Positions 52,913 to 61,414 are shown, numbered from the stretch's first letter. The stretch is 64,000 nt of DNA from Thermotoga sp. KOL6 (GCF_002866025.1 NZ_LNDE01000003.1:93374-157373); one strand, 5' to 3'. Translations and numbers: made by a program. The notes: a model not told the origin generated them from the sequence alone.

Positions 52913-53483
52913 ACCAGGCAGTCCAGGTAATCCAGAGTCTCACGTTGTTGACTGTTATTGTAACAGTTGCACCATTGGTTGATTCAATACTTTCATAACC
53001 GAGTATCACCCAAAGTGTTACGTCTTCTCCATTGTTTATCCTGTTAAGGGCTGTCTTCAAAGCAGGTGAGTCGTCCGAGGAAAGGGAAATGTCGTAGTCA
53101 GGCTTAATGCTGGTATCAATATTTAAAGAAAAGTCGCCTGTAGTTGGTGTAGAAGTTGGTTCTGTAGTTGAAAACCCTATAAAGCCGTTCACTTTGAGAT
53201 CCCCTTCTACTTCGATTCTTCCTGTTACTTCAATTTTGTGGAATTGAACGGTACCAGGAACACCAGCTTCTCTTTGGGCGTTTTCAATATCCTGATGTCT
53301 TATCGTGAAACTCGTCCAAGTTGCTTCTGACGTCGTCGATGTTGCACCTTCAGGTACTTCCATTACCATTGGTTCTAATCCAGGGTTTCCTAGATCGATC
53401 GGGATAGGTATTGGGATACACCCAGAAACTAACAATAAGAGGCCTGCTGTAATCAGAGCTGACCAAAAAACCACTTTTTTCAT
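52911..53483 (-). CDS. Putative lipoprotein
   Basis: A 190-residue exported protein of unknown function. Residues 1-21 are a signal peptide ending in the lipobox LVSGC, so Cys22 should be lipid-modified by Lgt and the protein anchored to the membrane. After IPIPIPIDLGNPG comes a Ser/Thr-rich beta-strand-rich part. Repeated patterns such as VTGRIEVEGDLKVNGFIGF resemble beta-sandwich proteins of Thermotoga envelopes. The ATG at 53483 stands 8 bases after AAGGAGG. It has its own promoter, which overlaps the holA promoter. Confidence 0.75.
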   Translation of the reverse strand: MKKVVFWSALITAGLLLLVSGCIPIPIPIDLGNPGLEPMVMEVPEGATSTTSEATWTSFTIRHQDIENAQREAGVPGTVQFHKIEVTGRIEVEGDLKVNGFIGFSTTEPTSTPTTGDFSLNIDTSIKPDYDISLSSDDSPALKTALNRINNGEDVTLWVILGYESIESTNGATVTITVNNVRLWITWTAW

Positions 53484-53504
53484 AGGCATCACCTCCTTGT
53501 TTTC

Positions 53505-53533
53505 ATGATATCACTTTTGAAGTATATTTTCAA
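53505..53533 (-). promoter_or_regulatory. Promoter of the lipoprotein gene
   Basis: On the - strand TTGAAA (53528-53533), a 17-base spacer and TATCAT (53505-53510), about 22 bases before the start codon and just before AAGGAGG. Confidence 0.7.
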
Positions 53534-53545
53534 ACATGTTAAAAT
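53517..53545 (+). promoter_or_regulatory. Promoter of holA
   Basis: TTGAAG (53517-53522), a 17-base spacer and TAAAAT (53540-53545). It overlaps the divergent lipoprotein promoter by 17 bases, so both cannot easily be occupied at once. Confidence 0.7.
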
Positions 53546-53565
53546 TTTCAGTGAGAGGTGATTGA

Positions 53566-54543
53566 ATGCCGGTGAGTTTTCTTACAGGAGCAGCGGAGAC
53601 AAAAAAAGAGGAACTCATAAAGAAGGCCCTAAGCAAGGAAAAAGATGTTGAGTATATAAGAATTCATCCTGACGATCCTGATAAATTGAATTTTATAAAG
53701 TCTGTGATCAACACGAAAACGATATTCTCTGGAAAAACTGTGATCGACATCGTTGATTTTGATTCTTGGAAGGCTCAGGATCAGAAGCGTTTCCTGGAGC
53801 TCGTAAAAAACGTGCCACCGGACGTTTATATATTCGTTCGATCCCAGAAGACAAAAGAAAAAGGTGTAACTTTGGATCTTCCAAAACCTTGGGAAACGGA
53901 TAAGTGGCTCGAATGGATAGAAAGGCGTTTCAGAGAAAATGGCCTGAAAATCACCAAAGATGCTCTGCAGTTGTTTTTCTCCAAAGTGGGTACCAACGAT
54001 CTTCTTGTGGAAAGGGAAATAGAGAAGTTAAAGGCCTATTCTGACACGGGTGAAGTAACAGCGGAAGATGTGGAAGAAGTTGTTTTCACTTATCAAACGC
54101 CAGGTTACGACGAGTTCTGTTTTGCTGTTTCTGAGGGAAAAAGAAAACTTGCTCACGCACTTCTGTCACAATTGTGGAAAACGACTGAACCCGTGGTGAT
54201 TGCCGCAGCCCTTGTGAATCACTTTCTTGATCTTTTCAAATTGGTTGTTTTGGTGACGAGAAAAAGATACTACACCTGGCCGGACATCTCGAAAATATCT
54301 AAAGAACTCAACATCCCTGTGCCGAGGGTTGCACGTTTTCTGGGCTTTTCGTTCAAGACGTGGAAGTTCAAGGTGATAAACCACCTTCTTTACTACGATA
54401 TCGATAAATTGAAAGAGATTCTCAGGAAACTCTATGATCTAGACAGAACAGTCAAGAGCGAAGAGGATCCAAAGCCGTTTTTCCACGAGTTTATAGAAGA
54501 GGTGGCACTCGATGTACATTCTGTTCAGAGAATTGAAGAATAA
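53566..54543 (+). CDS. holA: DNA polymerase III delta subunit
   Basis: HolA opens the sliding clamp within the clamp loader. The 325-residue protein has the weakly conserved delta pattern: FLTGAAETKKEELIKKAL at the start (a degenerate P-loop region without GKT), FSGKTVIDIVDFDSWKAQDQKRFLEL, VGTNDLLVEREIEKLKAYSDTGEVTAEDV, and a C-terminal helical collar (FDLFKLVVLVTRKRYY region). Context and length support the call. It overlaps the radical SAM gene by 32 bases. Confidence 0.85.
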   Translation: MPVSFLTGAAETKKEELIKKALSKEKDVEYIRIHPDDPDKLNFIKSVINTKTIFSGKTVIDIVDFDSWKAQDQKRFLELVKNVPPDVYIFVRSQKTKEKGVTLDLPKPWETDKWLEWIERRFRENGLKITKDALQLFFSKVGTNDLLVEREIEKLKAYSDTGEVTAEDVEEVVFTYQTPGYDEFCFAVSEGKRKLAHALLSQLWKTTEPVVIAAALVNHFLDLFKLVVLVTRKRYYTWPDISKISKELNIPVPRVARFLGFSFKTWKFKVINHLLYYDIDKLKEILRKLYDLDRTVKSEEDPKPFFHEFIEEVALDVHSVQRIEE

Positions 54544-55705
54544 TTGGTACAGTCTTGCTGCTCTCCTTTCTGCGGTATACAGCAGAAATCTCGATATCAT
54601 GGCGAAGACAGTGAAGTTGGACGAAATAGAGAGATTTCCAGCTGATGAAACTGTTGTTGCGTACTCCTTCATGAGCTTCGATCTAGATCTTGTGGAAAAA
54701 GAGGTAAAAATTCTCAAAAAGAGGGGCTACACGGTCATAGCTGGTGGGCCACATGCGACAGCTGATCCCGAAGGTTGTTTGAGGCTGGGGTTTGATCATG
54801 TTTTCGTGGGAGACGGTGAAGAGAACATCATAAGGTTCATAATGGGGGAACGTCTGAGAATCTTCGATGGCCTATCGAAGAGGATCAATTTGAATCATTA
54901 TCCACCCTTTCTTCCCTCGAAAAGGATTTACATGCCCATAGAGATCTCCAGGGGGTGTCCCTTCTCATGTGCGTACTGCCAAACACCGAACATAGCGGGA
55001 AGAGTTGTAAGGCATCGTGATGTAGATGTGATTCTTCACTATGCAAATCTCGGGGTGAAACATGGTAGAAAGCTCGCTCGCTTCATAGCATCGAACTCTT
55101 TTGGGTACGGCTCTAAGAACGGAGTAACTCCTAATGTAGAAAAGATAGAAGAGCTTCTCTTTGGTCTCAGAAGAGTCGGTATAGAGGAAATATACTTTGG
55201 AACCTTTCCTTCAGAAGTGCGTCCCGAGTCTGTGACCGACGAGGTTTTGAGTGTGATTAAGAAGTACGTCAACAATCGTTCGGTCGTAATAGGAGCTCAG
55301 AGTGGTAGCGACCGAGTCCTCAAGATCATAAAGAGGGGACATACCGTGGAGCAAGTCGAAGAAGCCATAGAGAAGATAGCGGCGCATGGTTTCACACCTC
55401 ATGTGGATTTCATATTCGGTTTTCCGTTTGAAACGAGAGAAGATATCGAAGAAACCTTCAATTTCATCGTGAAGATAGTGAACAAGTACGGCGCCAAGAT
55501 ACATGCGCATACTTTCATGCCTCTCCCCGGAACGGAACTCTTCAATGTAGGGCCTGGGAAACTCACAAAGGACCATTACAAATTTCTCGGAAGACTTGCT
55601 TCGAAAGGCATACTAGATGGTTATTGGATGAAACAAGAAACACTTGCAAGGAAGGTGTACGAAATTGCGAATAGCAGCCGTGCAAATGCTTCCGAGAATC
55701 GGTGA
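54512..55705 (+). CDS. B12-binding-like radical SAM protein
   Basis: A 397-residue protein. Residues about 1-130 look like a B12-binding-type domain (VVAYSFMSFDLDLVEKEVKI, VIAGGPHATADPEGCL, HVFVGDGEENIIRFI) but without the DxHxxG cobalamin motif. The radical SAM domain starts with IEISRGCPFSCAYCQTPN, whose three Cys (CxxxCxxC) hold the 4Fe-4S cluster, and continues with IGAQSGSDRVLKIIKRGHT and DFIFGFPFETREDIEETF. It may belong to the archaeal-type B12_SAM group. The reaction is unknown. It overlaps holA and the nitrilase gene, so it is in one operon with them. Confidence 0.82.
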   Translation: MYILFRELKNNWYSLAALLSAVYSRNLDIMAKTVKLDEIERFPADETVVAYSFMSFDLDLVEKEVKILKKRGYTVIAGGPHATADPEGCLRLGFDHVFVGDGEENIIRFIMGERLRIFDGLSKRINLNHYPPFLPSKRIYMPIEISRGCPFSCAYCQTPNIAGRVVRHRDVDVILHYANLGVKHGRKLARFIASNSFGYGSKNGVTPNVEKIEELLFGLRRVGIEEIYFGTFPSEVRPESVTDEVLSVIKKYVNNRSVVIGAQSGSDRVLKIIKRGHTVEQVEEAIEKIAAHGFTPHVDFIFGFPFETREDIEETFNFIVKIVNKYGAKIHAHTFMPLPGTELFNVGPGKLTKDHYKFLGRLASKGILDGYWMKQETLARKVYEIANSSRANASENR

Positions 55706-56468
55706 ATACCAGTGGAATCTAGAGAGAATAGGGCATTTTGTGGAAGAAGCCATCGACAACGGGGTTTCGTTGATCGTCTTTCCAGAACTCACAATCAGTG
55801 GTTACACTTGGGACGAGGGAGTAATGAAAAAGGGATCGGTGTTTTTCAAAGAGGTCGCAAAGAAAAAACTTTTGAAGTTGTCCAGAGAAGGACAAATCGT
55901 GATCGTTGTGGGAACTCCGAGGACAGTGCTTGGAAAGTTAAGAAATTCTTTGGTGATTTTCAAAAAGAAAAAAGAATTGCTCTTCTATGATAAAACACAT
56001 CTCTTCCGTGGAGAAAAAGATATATTCGAGCCAGGAGAGTACTACTTGGCGTTCTCCTACAAAAACGTCGTCTTTGGTACGTTGATCTGCTACGAGATAG
56101 GTTTTCCAGAAATTTCACGTATTCTAGCTTTCAAGGGAAGTAAGATTATTCTTGCTTCCTTCGCGTTCGGTAAGATGAGGGAGCACACTTACGATGTCGC
56201 GACCAGAGCTCGAGCCGTAGAAAACGGTGTGTTCCTTGTTGCTTCCTCCATGTGTGGTGAGGGTTTTACAGAATTTGTTGGCAGAACAAGGATAGTAGGA
56301 CCAAACGGTAAGATCATGAAAGAAATTCCGAATGAAGAAGGGCTGATATTTGAGGACATCGATCCTGACATCGTTTATCATTACAGATACAACGAAGAAG
56401 GAGATTCCCATGCTTATTTCAGAAATTACAAAAAGCACATCTATTCGTTGGAGAAGAGGAGGTTATAG
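55665..56468 (+). CDS. Nitrilase-family carbon-nitrogen hydrolase
   Basis: A 267-residue amidohydrolase of the nitrilase superfamily. The catalytic triad is visible: Glu in LIVFPELTISGYTW, Lys in LLFYDKTHLFRGEKD and Cys in GTLICYEIGFPE. VATRARAVENGVFLVASS is the usual block 4. The TTG at 55665 with AAGGAAGG upstream gives MRIAAVQMLPRIGEY, the typical family start; the longer ATG form lies inside the radical SAM gene. The substrate is unknown (an omega-amidase or N-carbamoyl type would fit the size). Confidence 0.88.
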   Translation: MRIAAVQMLPRIGEYQWNLERIGHFVEEAIDNGVSLIVFPELTISGYTWDEGVMKKGSVFFKEVAKKKLLKLSREGQIVIVVGTPRTVLGKLRNSLVIFKKKKELLFYDKTHLFRGEKDIFEPGEYYLAFSYKNVVFGTLICYEIGFPEISRILAFKGSKIILASFAFGKMREHTYDVATRARAVENGVFLVASSMCGEGFTEFVGRTRIVGPNGKIMKEIPNEEGLIFEDIDPDIVYHYRYNEEGDSHAYFRNYKKHIYSLEKRRL

Positions 56469-56470
56469 CG

Positions 56471-57754
56471 ATGAAATACTTTGGTACCGATGGAATAAGG
56501 GGTGTTTTTGGAGAAACACTGACAGATGATCTGGCTTTCAAGGTTGGAAAAGCTTTGGGAGAGATGATTGAGAATGAAAAGGTCATCATAGGAAAAGATA
56601 CGAGAGTCTCTGGAGATTCGTTGGAAGCCGCACTTTCCGCCGGTATTACTTCCATGGGTGTGGACGTTCTCTCTTGTGGAATTCTTCCAACACCCGCTGT
56701 TGCTCTCCTTACGCGAATCACCAGATCTTTCGGAGTGGTTATATCTGCATCTCATAATCCTCCAGAGTACAATGGGATAAAGATTCTGAAAAGTGGTTAC
56801 AAGATACCGGACAAGATGGAGGAAGAAATAGAGAAGAGGTTGGAGAAGGAGGATTTTTCCAAACGTTATATTGTAGGGAGAGTGAAATCTTTCAAAGAAG
56901 GAAAAGACATGTACATAGGAGCAATTCTTGAAATGTTCAAGGATTTGGATCTCACAGGCGAGAGGGTTTCTCTCGATTTGGCAAATGGTGCAACTACGGT
57001 CACAGCTAAGGATGTGTTCGAATTTTTAGGAGCGAGTGTAGAGGTGTTCAATCACTCTCAAGATGGATTGCTCATCAATCAAGGATGCGGAGCTACCCAT
57101 CCGAAGTTTCTAGCAGAACAAATGAAGAACGGAAAGATCGGCTTCACATTCGACGGAGACGGTGATCGAGTGTTGGCAGTGGACGAAGAGAGAAACGTTA
57201 TCAACGGTGACAAAATCATAGGGATATTAGCAAATGGGATGATGAGAGAAGGTCGCTTGAAGAACAACATGGTGGTTGGAACTGTCATGACTAACGGAGG
57301 TCTCGAAGAGTATCTGAAAGGAAAAGGTGTGAAGCTTGTCCGGACAAAGGTGGGGGATAAATACGTCTTGGAAGAAATGTTGAGATTGAGGTCGAACTTG
57401 GGAGGGGAAAGATCAGGGCACATAATCATTCTTGACAGAAGCACCACAGGAGACGGCCTCATAACCGCTCTGGAGATAATGAGAATCCTCAAAAATAGTG
57501 GTAAGGCTCTGTCTGAACTAGCCAAAGTGATACCTGATTACCCTCAAATTACTAAAAATGTGAAGAGAACAGAAAAAACATCATTAGAAAGTGATGAATT
57601 GAAAAAACTGATCGAGAAAATCACCGCAGATGGCTACCGTGTCGTTGTTAGGCCATCGGGTACGGAACCTGTCATAAGGATTACAGTGGAGGGAAAAAAC
57701 AGGGAAGAGATAGAGGAAATCGTGGAGAAACTATCACGGGCTATCGAGAGTTGA
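56471..57754 (+). CDS. glmM: Phosphoglucosamine mutase (GlmM) family
   Basis: The enzyme interconverts glucosamine 6- and 1-phosphate. The 427-residue protein begins MKYFGTDGIRGVFGE, the GlmM pattern. The phosphorylated Ser is S94 in VISASHNPPEYNGIK; TFDGDGDRVLAVD is the Mg2+ loop; GGERSGHIIILD selects the sugar; RPSGTEPVIRITVEG binds phosphate. The GERSGH sequence and start favour GlmM over other phosphohexomutases, and GlmS (13667) would supply its substrate. It begins 2 bases after the nitrilase stop. Confidence 0.92.
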   Translation: MKYFGTDGIRGVFGETLTDDLAFKVGKALGEMIENEKVIIGKDTRVSGDSLEAALSAGITSMGVDVLSCGILPTPAVALLTRITRSFGVVISASHNPPEYNGIKILKSGYKIPDKMEEEIEKRLEKEDFSKRYIVGRVKSFKEGKDMYIGAILEMFKDLDLTGERVSLDLANGATTVTAKDVFEFLGASVEVFNHSQDGLLINQGCGATHPKFLAEQMKNGKIGFTFDGDGDRVLAVDEERNVINGDKIIGILANGMMREGRLKNNMVVGTVMTNGGLEEYLKGKGVKLVRTKVGDKYVLEEMLRLRSNLGGERSGHIIILDRSTTGDGLITALEIMRILKNSGKALSELAKVIPDYPQITKNVKRTEKTSLESDELKKLIEKITADGYRVVVRPSGTEPVIRITVEGKNREEIEEIVEKLSRAIES

Positions 57755-58183
57755 TATCCCGTATTCTATCCATACCTTTGCGAGAGTGAGCATTTCTCCC
57801 CATCCCACGGCACAAACGAGTTTTATTTCCATGTCTTTTTCATTGAGAACTAGTGTATGATCTTCGATTTGAACCCATGTTCCACCGTAGGAAGAAGGAA
57901 AAAATTCCATTTTCACTCTCGATCTGTAGCCATCTTCGTAAGAGTTCCAGGAAAATTCGATAAGGCGGGGAGGAACGAGTCTGTGGATGATCCCCTCATC
58001 GGTGACTTCCTCCCCAAACGTTTTTCTGAACCAACGAAAGAATATCTTTCCACCTTCTTTGATTTCCATTCTCATTCCGTCTGTCAACCAATCATCCCAA
58101 CCACGTTCATTCACGAAGACCTTCCAGACCTTCTCCACTGGAGCTTTTATGTGAACCCCCGCTTTGGTGGGAGGAATTTTCAT
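57734..58183 (-). CDS. SRPBCC/AHSA1 family protein
   Basis: A 149-residue START-like fold protein: AGVHIKAPVEKVWKVFVNERGWDDWLTDG at the start, IKEGGKIFFRW, and GWGEMLTLAKVWIEYG as the closing helix, matching the AHSA1 (Aha1 C-terminal) family. The binding partner or ligand is unknown. GGAGGG lies 6 bases before the ATG. Its first 77 bases overlap the end of the HD-GYP gene in another frame, and its end overlaps glmM on the opposite strand by 21 bases. Confidence 0.8.
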   Translation of the reverse strand: MKIPPTKAGVHIKAPVEKVWKVFVNERGWDDWLTDGMRMEIKEGGKIFFRWFRKTFGEEVTDEGIIHRLVPPRLIEFSWNSYEDGYRSRVKMEFFPSSYGGTWVQIEDHTLVLNEKDMEIKLVCAVGWGEMLTLAKVWIEYGISTLDSP

Positions 58184-59216
58184 CCTTTTCCCTCCTATAG
58201 ACTTCCCTTATTTCCTTCTCCAAACTCAAAAAAGCTTCCACAACTTCGGGAGAGTACAGCTTACCAGATAGTAACTCTATCTCTTGAAACGCTTCATCCA
58301 GAGTTTTGGCTCTTTTGTAAGGTCTTTCTGTTACCATTGCATCGAAACTGTCTGCGACAGCAACTATGAGTCCCGATATTGGTATCTCTTTTCTTTTCAA
58401 TCCTCGAGGATAGCCAGAACCGTTCCATCTTTCGTGGTGAGTGAGAGAGATTTCTGCACCCATTTGTAGAATGGGAGAAGAGCTTCTACTCAGTATCCTG
58501 AAACCTATAATAGTGTGTTGTTTCATGATCTCGAACTCTTCAGGCGTAAGAATTCCAGGTTTTAAAAGGACTTTATCGGGAATTCCGATTTTCCCTATAT
58601 CATGCAAAGGGGCAGAGAATTGTATTTCGGTGACTAAGAGTTCATCTAGTCCCATGACCTCTGCTATCCTTCCAGAAAGCCATCCAACTCTTTCTGTGTG
58701 TCTGTAGGTTTCAACGTCTCTGTACTCGGACAACATGTTCAATATATCCAAGATCTCGAACATAAAATCCTCGTACTCGGTGAAGAATTCTTCTGCGGTT
58801 TTTTCTATGATTTCGAGACGCTCTTTTAGAGATTTCATGTAACTGCTTCTGTAAAGATGGAAGATCTTGTTTCTGATAGCGTGAGTTATTTTGAGTTTCA
58901 GGAGTTCAAGATTCACCGGTTTTTTGATGAAATCGTCGGCTCCAGCTTCCACACATTTTTTGATGGTTTCTTTATCGTCGTACGCCGTTATGACAAAGAC
59001 CACGCAGGAAGGATTTCTGGATTTTATTTCACTCACAACTTCTATTCCGCTCATTCCTGGAAGTTTCACATCTATTAACGCAACATCGATCATGTTCGAA
59101 AAGTCGATGGCTTTTTCTCCAGAATTGGTTTCGAGCACCTCGAATCCACTAAGTTTCAAATATTGGGCCATTGCTTCTCGTGTAATGTCATCATCCTCAA
59201 CTATTAGAATGCTCAT
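58107..59216 (-). CDS. Response regulator with HD-GYP domain (predicted c-di-GMP phosphodiesterase)
   Basis: A 369-residue protein. The receiver (1-115) has ILIVEDDD, VALIDVKLPGMSGIEV with the phospho-accepting Asp, VITAYDD and DFIKKPVN. The HD-GYP domain (about 165-350) shows LHDIGKIGIPDKVLLKPG, KQHTIIGFRIL, LTHHERWNGSGYPRGL and a VADSFDAMVTERPYK motif. Such domains cleave cyclic di-GMP. The tail is Ser/Gly-rich and coincides with the overlapping AHSA1 gene. The ATG at 59216 has GGAGG 8 bases upstream. It overlaps the histidine kinase gene by 20 bases and is its likely partner. Confidence 0.9.
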   Translation of the reverse strand: MSILIVEDDDITREAMAQYLKLSGFEVLETNSGEKAIDFSNMIDVALIDVKLPGMSGIEVVSEIKSRNPSCVVFVITAYDDKETIKKCVEAGADDFIKKPVNLELLKLKITHAIRNKIFHLYRSSYMKSLKERLEIIEKTAEEFFTEYEDFMFEILDILNMLSEYRDVETYRHTERVGWLSGRIAEVMGLDELLVTEIQFSAPLHDIGKIGIPDKVLLKPGILTPEEFEIMKQHTIIGFRILSRSSSPILQMGAEISLTHHERWNGSGYPRGLKRKEIPISGLIVAVADSFDAMVTERPYKRAKTLDEAFQEIELLSGKLYSPEVVEAFLSLEKEIREVYRREKDENSSHQSGGSHKSSSGEGLEGLRE

Positions 59217-60606
59217 TTCTTTCACCTCCGAGGGGGATCTCTATTTTGAATGTTGTTCCATTCTTTCGAATTATCTCCATCGTCCCCCTTAGATAGTTGA
59301 CCAGTTTACTTACTGTGAGGAGTCCAAAACCACTCGTTGAATTCAATCCTGGCCCTGTATCGGAGATCATCAGAATAATTTTATCATTTCGTTTCTCGAT
59401 TGTTAGGGATACTTTTCCAAAAGGAGTGTATTTTACTGCGTTTGAAAAAAGATTGGTCACTATGGAAAGGAAGGCATCTTTGTCCAATTGGATTTCATCG
59501 AAATCCATTTTCAAATTCACTTCCAGTTTTTTTGATTTGGCTATTTCCAAGATTGGAGATATGGCCATTTCCAAATCTTCTTTTCTTACATTACTCGTTT
59601 TTCCAACAGAAATGTTAAGAATCTTGTCTATCTCTTTCAACATTACATGACATGTTCTCTCGATGTTTTTGGCAATTTCGAATGTTTCGGGGTATTTGTA
59701 TCGTAAGAGCTGTGCGTTCACGTACACGGCGTTTATCGGATTTTTCAAGTTATGGGCGAGATTCTTCACTAAAATGATGTAAACCTCTTGGAATTTTCGA
59801 TTTTCCTCCAGGAATTTGATATATTTTTCGATGAAACTAGAAAAGGCTTGTTTGAAAGGTTCCAAATAAGATGGGGTGGGTTTGGGAAAGTATCGTTCAA
59901 AAACTTCTCTTACTTCATTTTCGTTGTTCTTCTCCAGAGTATTTGAGATGAGTTCTGGAATCTTGAGAAAGAAGTTCTGTATATTCTTAAAGGTTTCAAA
60001 AAGATCTTCCGGATTGACTCCGAGCTCTTCCGAAAGTTTCTCAGATTCTTTTCTTGGGATATCCACGTATTCTTTTAGAAAATGCAGTGCCAGTAACAGG
60101 TTTCCGGCTGTCACAGGATAAGTATAAACATTTTTGGAGAGATAAAAGAGTATAGAGGAGGCAGAGAAAAGAAAAGCGCTCAGTCTCAAAAATGTGGAAG
60201 AATTTTTTTTGAACAAGGGAAGGAGGAAGAAGGCAAGAGAAATTCCCTCAAGATAATATGAAATTTCCACTTTAAGAACAGAAAGGATGAATAGAACAGA
60301 AAAAGATATTCCAAATATCCATGATCTGTAACCTCTATCTTTAAGCAGAGAGAGAAGAAATCCTTCTGCAAGTAGAATTTTTGAGCTACTTGTAAACATC
60401 CAATGTTTGTTAGGATCTATGAGAAAGGCTCTTATGGAAAAGAATGCAAGGAACATGGAAAAAAAGCAAGAAAGAGCTATTGGCTCCTTTTTTCTCCTAG
60501 TGCTCACATGGTAAACGGTGAAAGAGAGAAATAAACTTGCAAAGTTTAAGATGAGCAGAATGATGGTGTTTGTATCATTTGGAAATAGGAAATACATCAA
60601 GACCAA
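59197..60606 (-). CDS. Membrane histidine kinase, 5' end uncertain (frameshift or slippage)
   Basis: The annotated part has 469 residues: several N-terminal membrane helices (about 1-165), a linker, then LVKNLAHNLKNPINAVYVNA with the phosphorylated His, LFSNAVKYTPFGK (N box) and ISDTGPGLN with GFGLLTVSKL (G boxes). The first in-frame start is a TTG at 60606 with no ribosome site. An ideal site AAAGGAGG (60645-60652) with 6-base spacing leads to ATG at 60638, but in the -1 frame: ATG AAC CCT TTA TAA. The kinase frame between them is open and hydrophobic (FITIVLFGLVLMYFLF), a membrane helix, so the gene probably begins at 60638 and the frame changes at codon 3-4. It pairs with the HD-GYP regulator downstream. 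Confidence 0.82.
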   Translation of the reverse strand: MVLMYFLFPNDTNTIILLILNFASLFLSFTVYHVSTRRKKEPIALSCFFSMFLAFFSIRAFLIDPNKHWMFTSSSKILLAEGFLLSLLKDRGYRSWIFGISFSVLFILSVLKVEISYYLEGISLAFFLLPLFKKNSSTFLRLSAFLFSASSILFYLSKNVYTYPVTAGNLLLALHFLKEYVDIPRKESEKLSEELGVNPEDLFETFKNIQNFFLKIPELISNTLEKNNENEVREVFERYFPKPTPSYLEPFKQAFSSFIEKYIKFLEENRKFQEVYIILVKNLAHNLKNPINAVYVNAQLLRYKYPETFEIAKNIERTCHVMLKEIDKILNISVGKTSNVRKEDLEMAISPILEIAKSKKLEVNLKMDFDEIQLDKDAFLSIVTNLFSNAVKYTPFGKVSLTIEKRNDKIILMISDTGPGLNSTSGFGLLTVSKLVNYLRGTMEIIRKNGTTFKIEIPLGGERNEHSNS

Positions 60607-60660
60607 ACCAAAAAGGACGATAGTTATAAAGGGTTCATTTTCTCCCTCCTTTGATAATTA

Positions 60661-60689
60661 ATTTAACATATCAAATTGCAATCAGTCAA
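60661..60689 (-). promoter_or_regulatory. Promoter of the two-component genes
   Basis: On the - strand TTGACT (60684-60689), a 17-base spacer and TTAAAT (60661-60666). Transcription would start near 60654, just ahead of the AAAGGAGG site. Confidence 0.6.
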
Positions 60690-60813
60690 TACAGATTATT
60701 AGATGATATCAAAGAATGTTGTGAAAGGTCTTATAATAAATGGTTGATCACATTAATGATAAATATAACTTTTTTAATACATATGAAAAATCAGCTGTTG
60801 GAGGAGGGAAAAC

Positions 60814-61263
60814 ATGTTTTTCTACGTCAAACCAATAGGTGTGATACGATCTCCTTACAAAGATGTTTCTGAATGTCCCTTCCAGGGAAGATTTTCTCAG
60901 GAAACATTCGTTTTAGAAATCTTTCCCGAGTATGAGAAAGGTTTGAAGGACATAGAGACATGTTCGCACCTTATAGTCCTTTATTGGTTGGACAGAGCAA
61001 GGAGGGACAGTCTGATCGCTGTTCCACCACACGACAGAAAGGAACATGGAGTGTTTTCCACTCGTTCACCTCATAGACCGAATCCGATCGGCTTTGCGGT
61101 AGTGGAAATTTTAGAAGTGAAAGGAAGAAATCTGCTTGTAAAAGGATTGGACGCGATCGATGGAACACCGATCTTGGACATCAAACCTTATTCTTCCAAG
61201 ATAGATTGCGTCGAGGAAGCTAAGATAGGATGGTTTGAAAAAGCCAAAGAGAAGAAGTTTTAA
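60814..61263 (+). CDS. trmO: tRNA m6t6A37 methyltransferase TrmO
   Basis: TrmO (UPF0066, formerly TsaA/YaeB) methylates the N6 of threonylcarbamoyl-A37 in tRNAThr with SAM. The 149-residue beta-barrel has YVKPIGVIRSPYKD, GVFSTRSPHRPNPIGFAVVE and LDAIDGTPILDIKPY, the three family blocks. It is shorter than the E. coli form because it lacks the C-terminal domain, as in archaeal members. GGAGGAGGG precedes the ATG. It acts on the product of TsaD, encoded elsewhere in the window (10265). Confidence 0.9.
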   Translation: MFFYVKPIGVIRSPYKDVSECPFQGRFSQETFVLEIFPEYEKGLKDIETCSHLIVLYWLDRARRDSLIAVPPHDRKEHGVFSTRSPHRPNPIGFAVVEILEVKGRNLLVKGLDAIDGTPILDIKPYSSKIDCVEEAKIGWFEKAKEKKF

Positions 61264-61286
61264 TTTGAATCTCCCTATGGAGAGTC

Positions 61287-61315
61287 TTGAACACATCAAA
61301 AAGATCGAGTATAAT
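61287..61315 (+). promoter_or_regulatory. Promoter of tRNA-Ala(CGC)
   Basis: TTGAAC (61287-61292), a 17-base spacer and a perfect TATAAT (61310-61315), 13 bases before the tRNA. Confidence 0.85.
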
Positions 61316-61328
61316 AGATCACGGTTGT

Positions 61329-61404
61329 GGGGCCGTAGCTCAGTTGGGAGAGCGCTACCTTCGCACGGTAGAGGTCGTGGGTTCAAGTCCCATCGGCTCC
61401 ACCA
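61329..61404 (+). tRNA. tRNA-Ala (anticodon CGC)
   Basis: Acceptor GGGGCCG/CGGCTCC (one G.U), anticodon stem CTACC/GGTAG around loop TTCGCAC (CGC), T-arm GGTTCAAGTCC, discriminator A and encoded CCA. This reads GCG codons; the TGC tRNA-Ala lies in the rRNA operon. Confidence 0.95.
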
Positions 61405-61414
61405 AAAAAATAAA

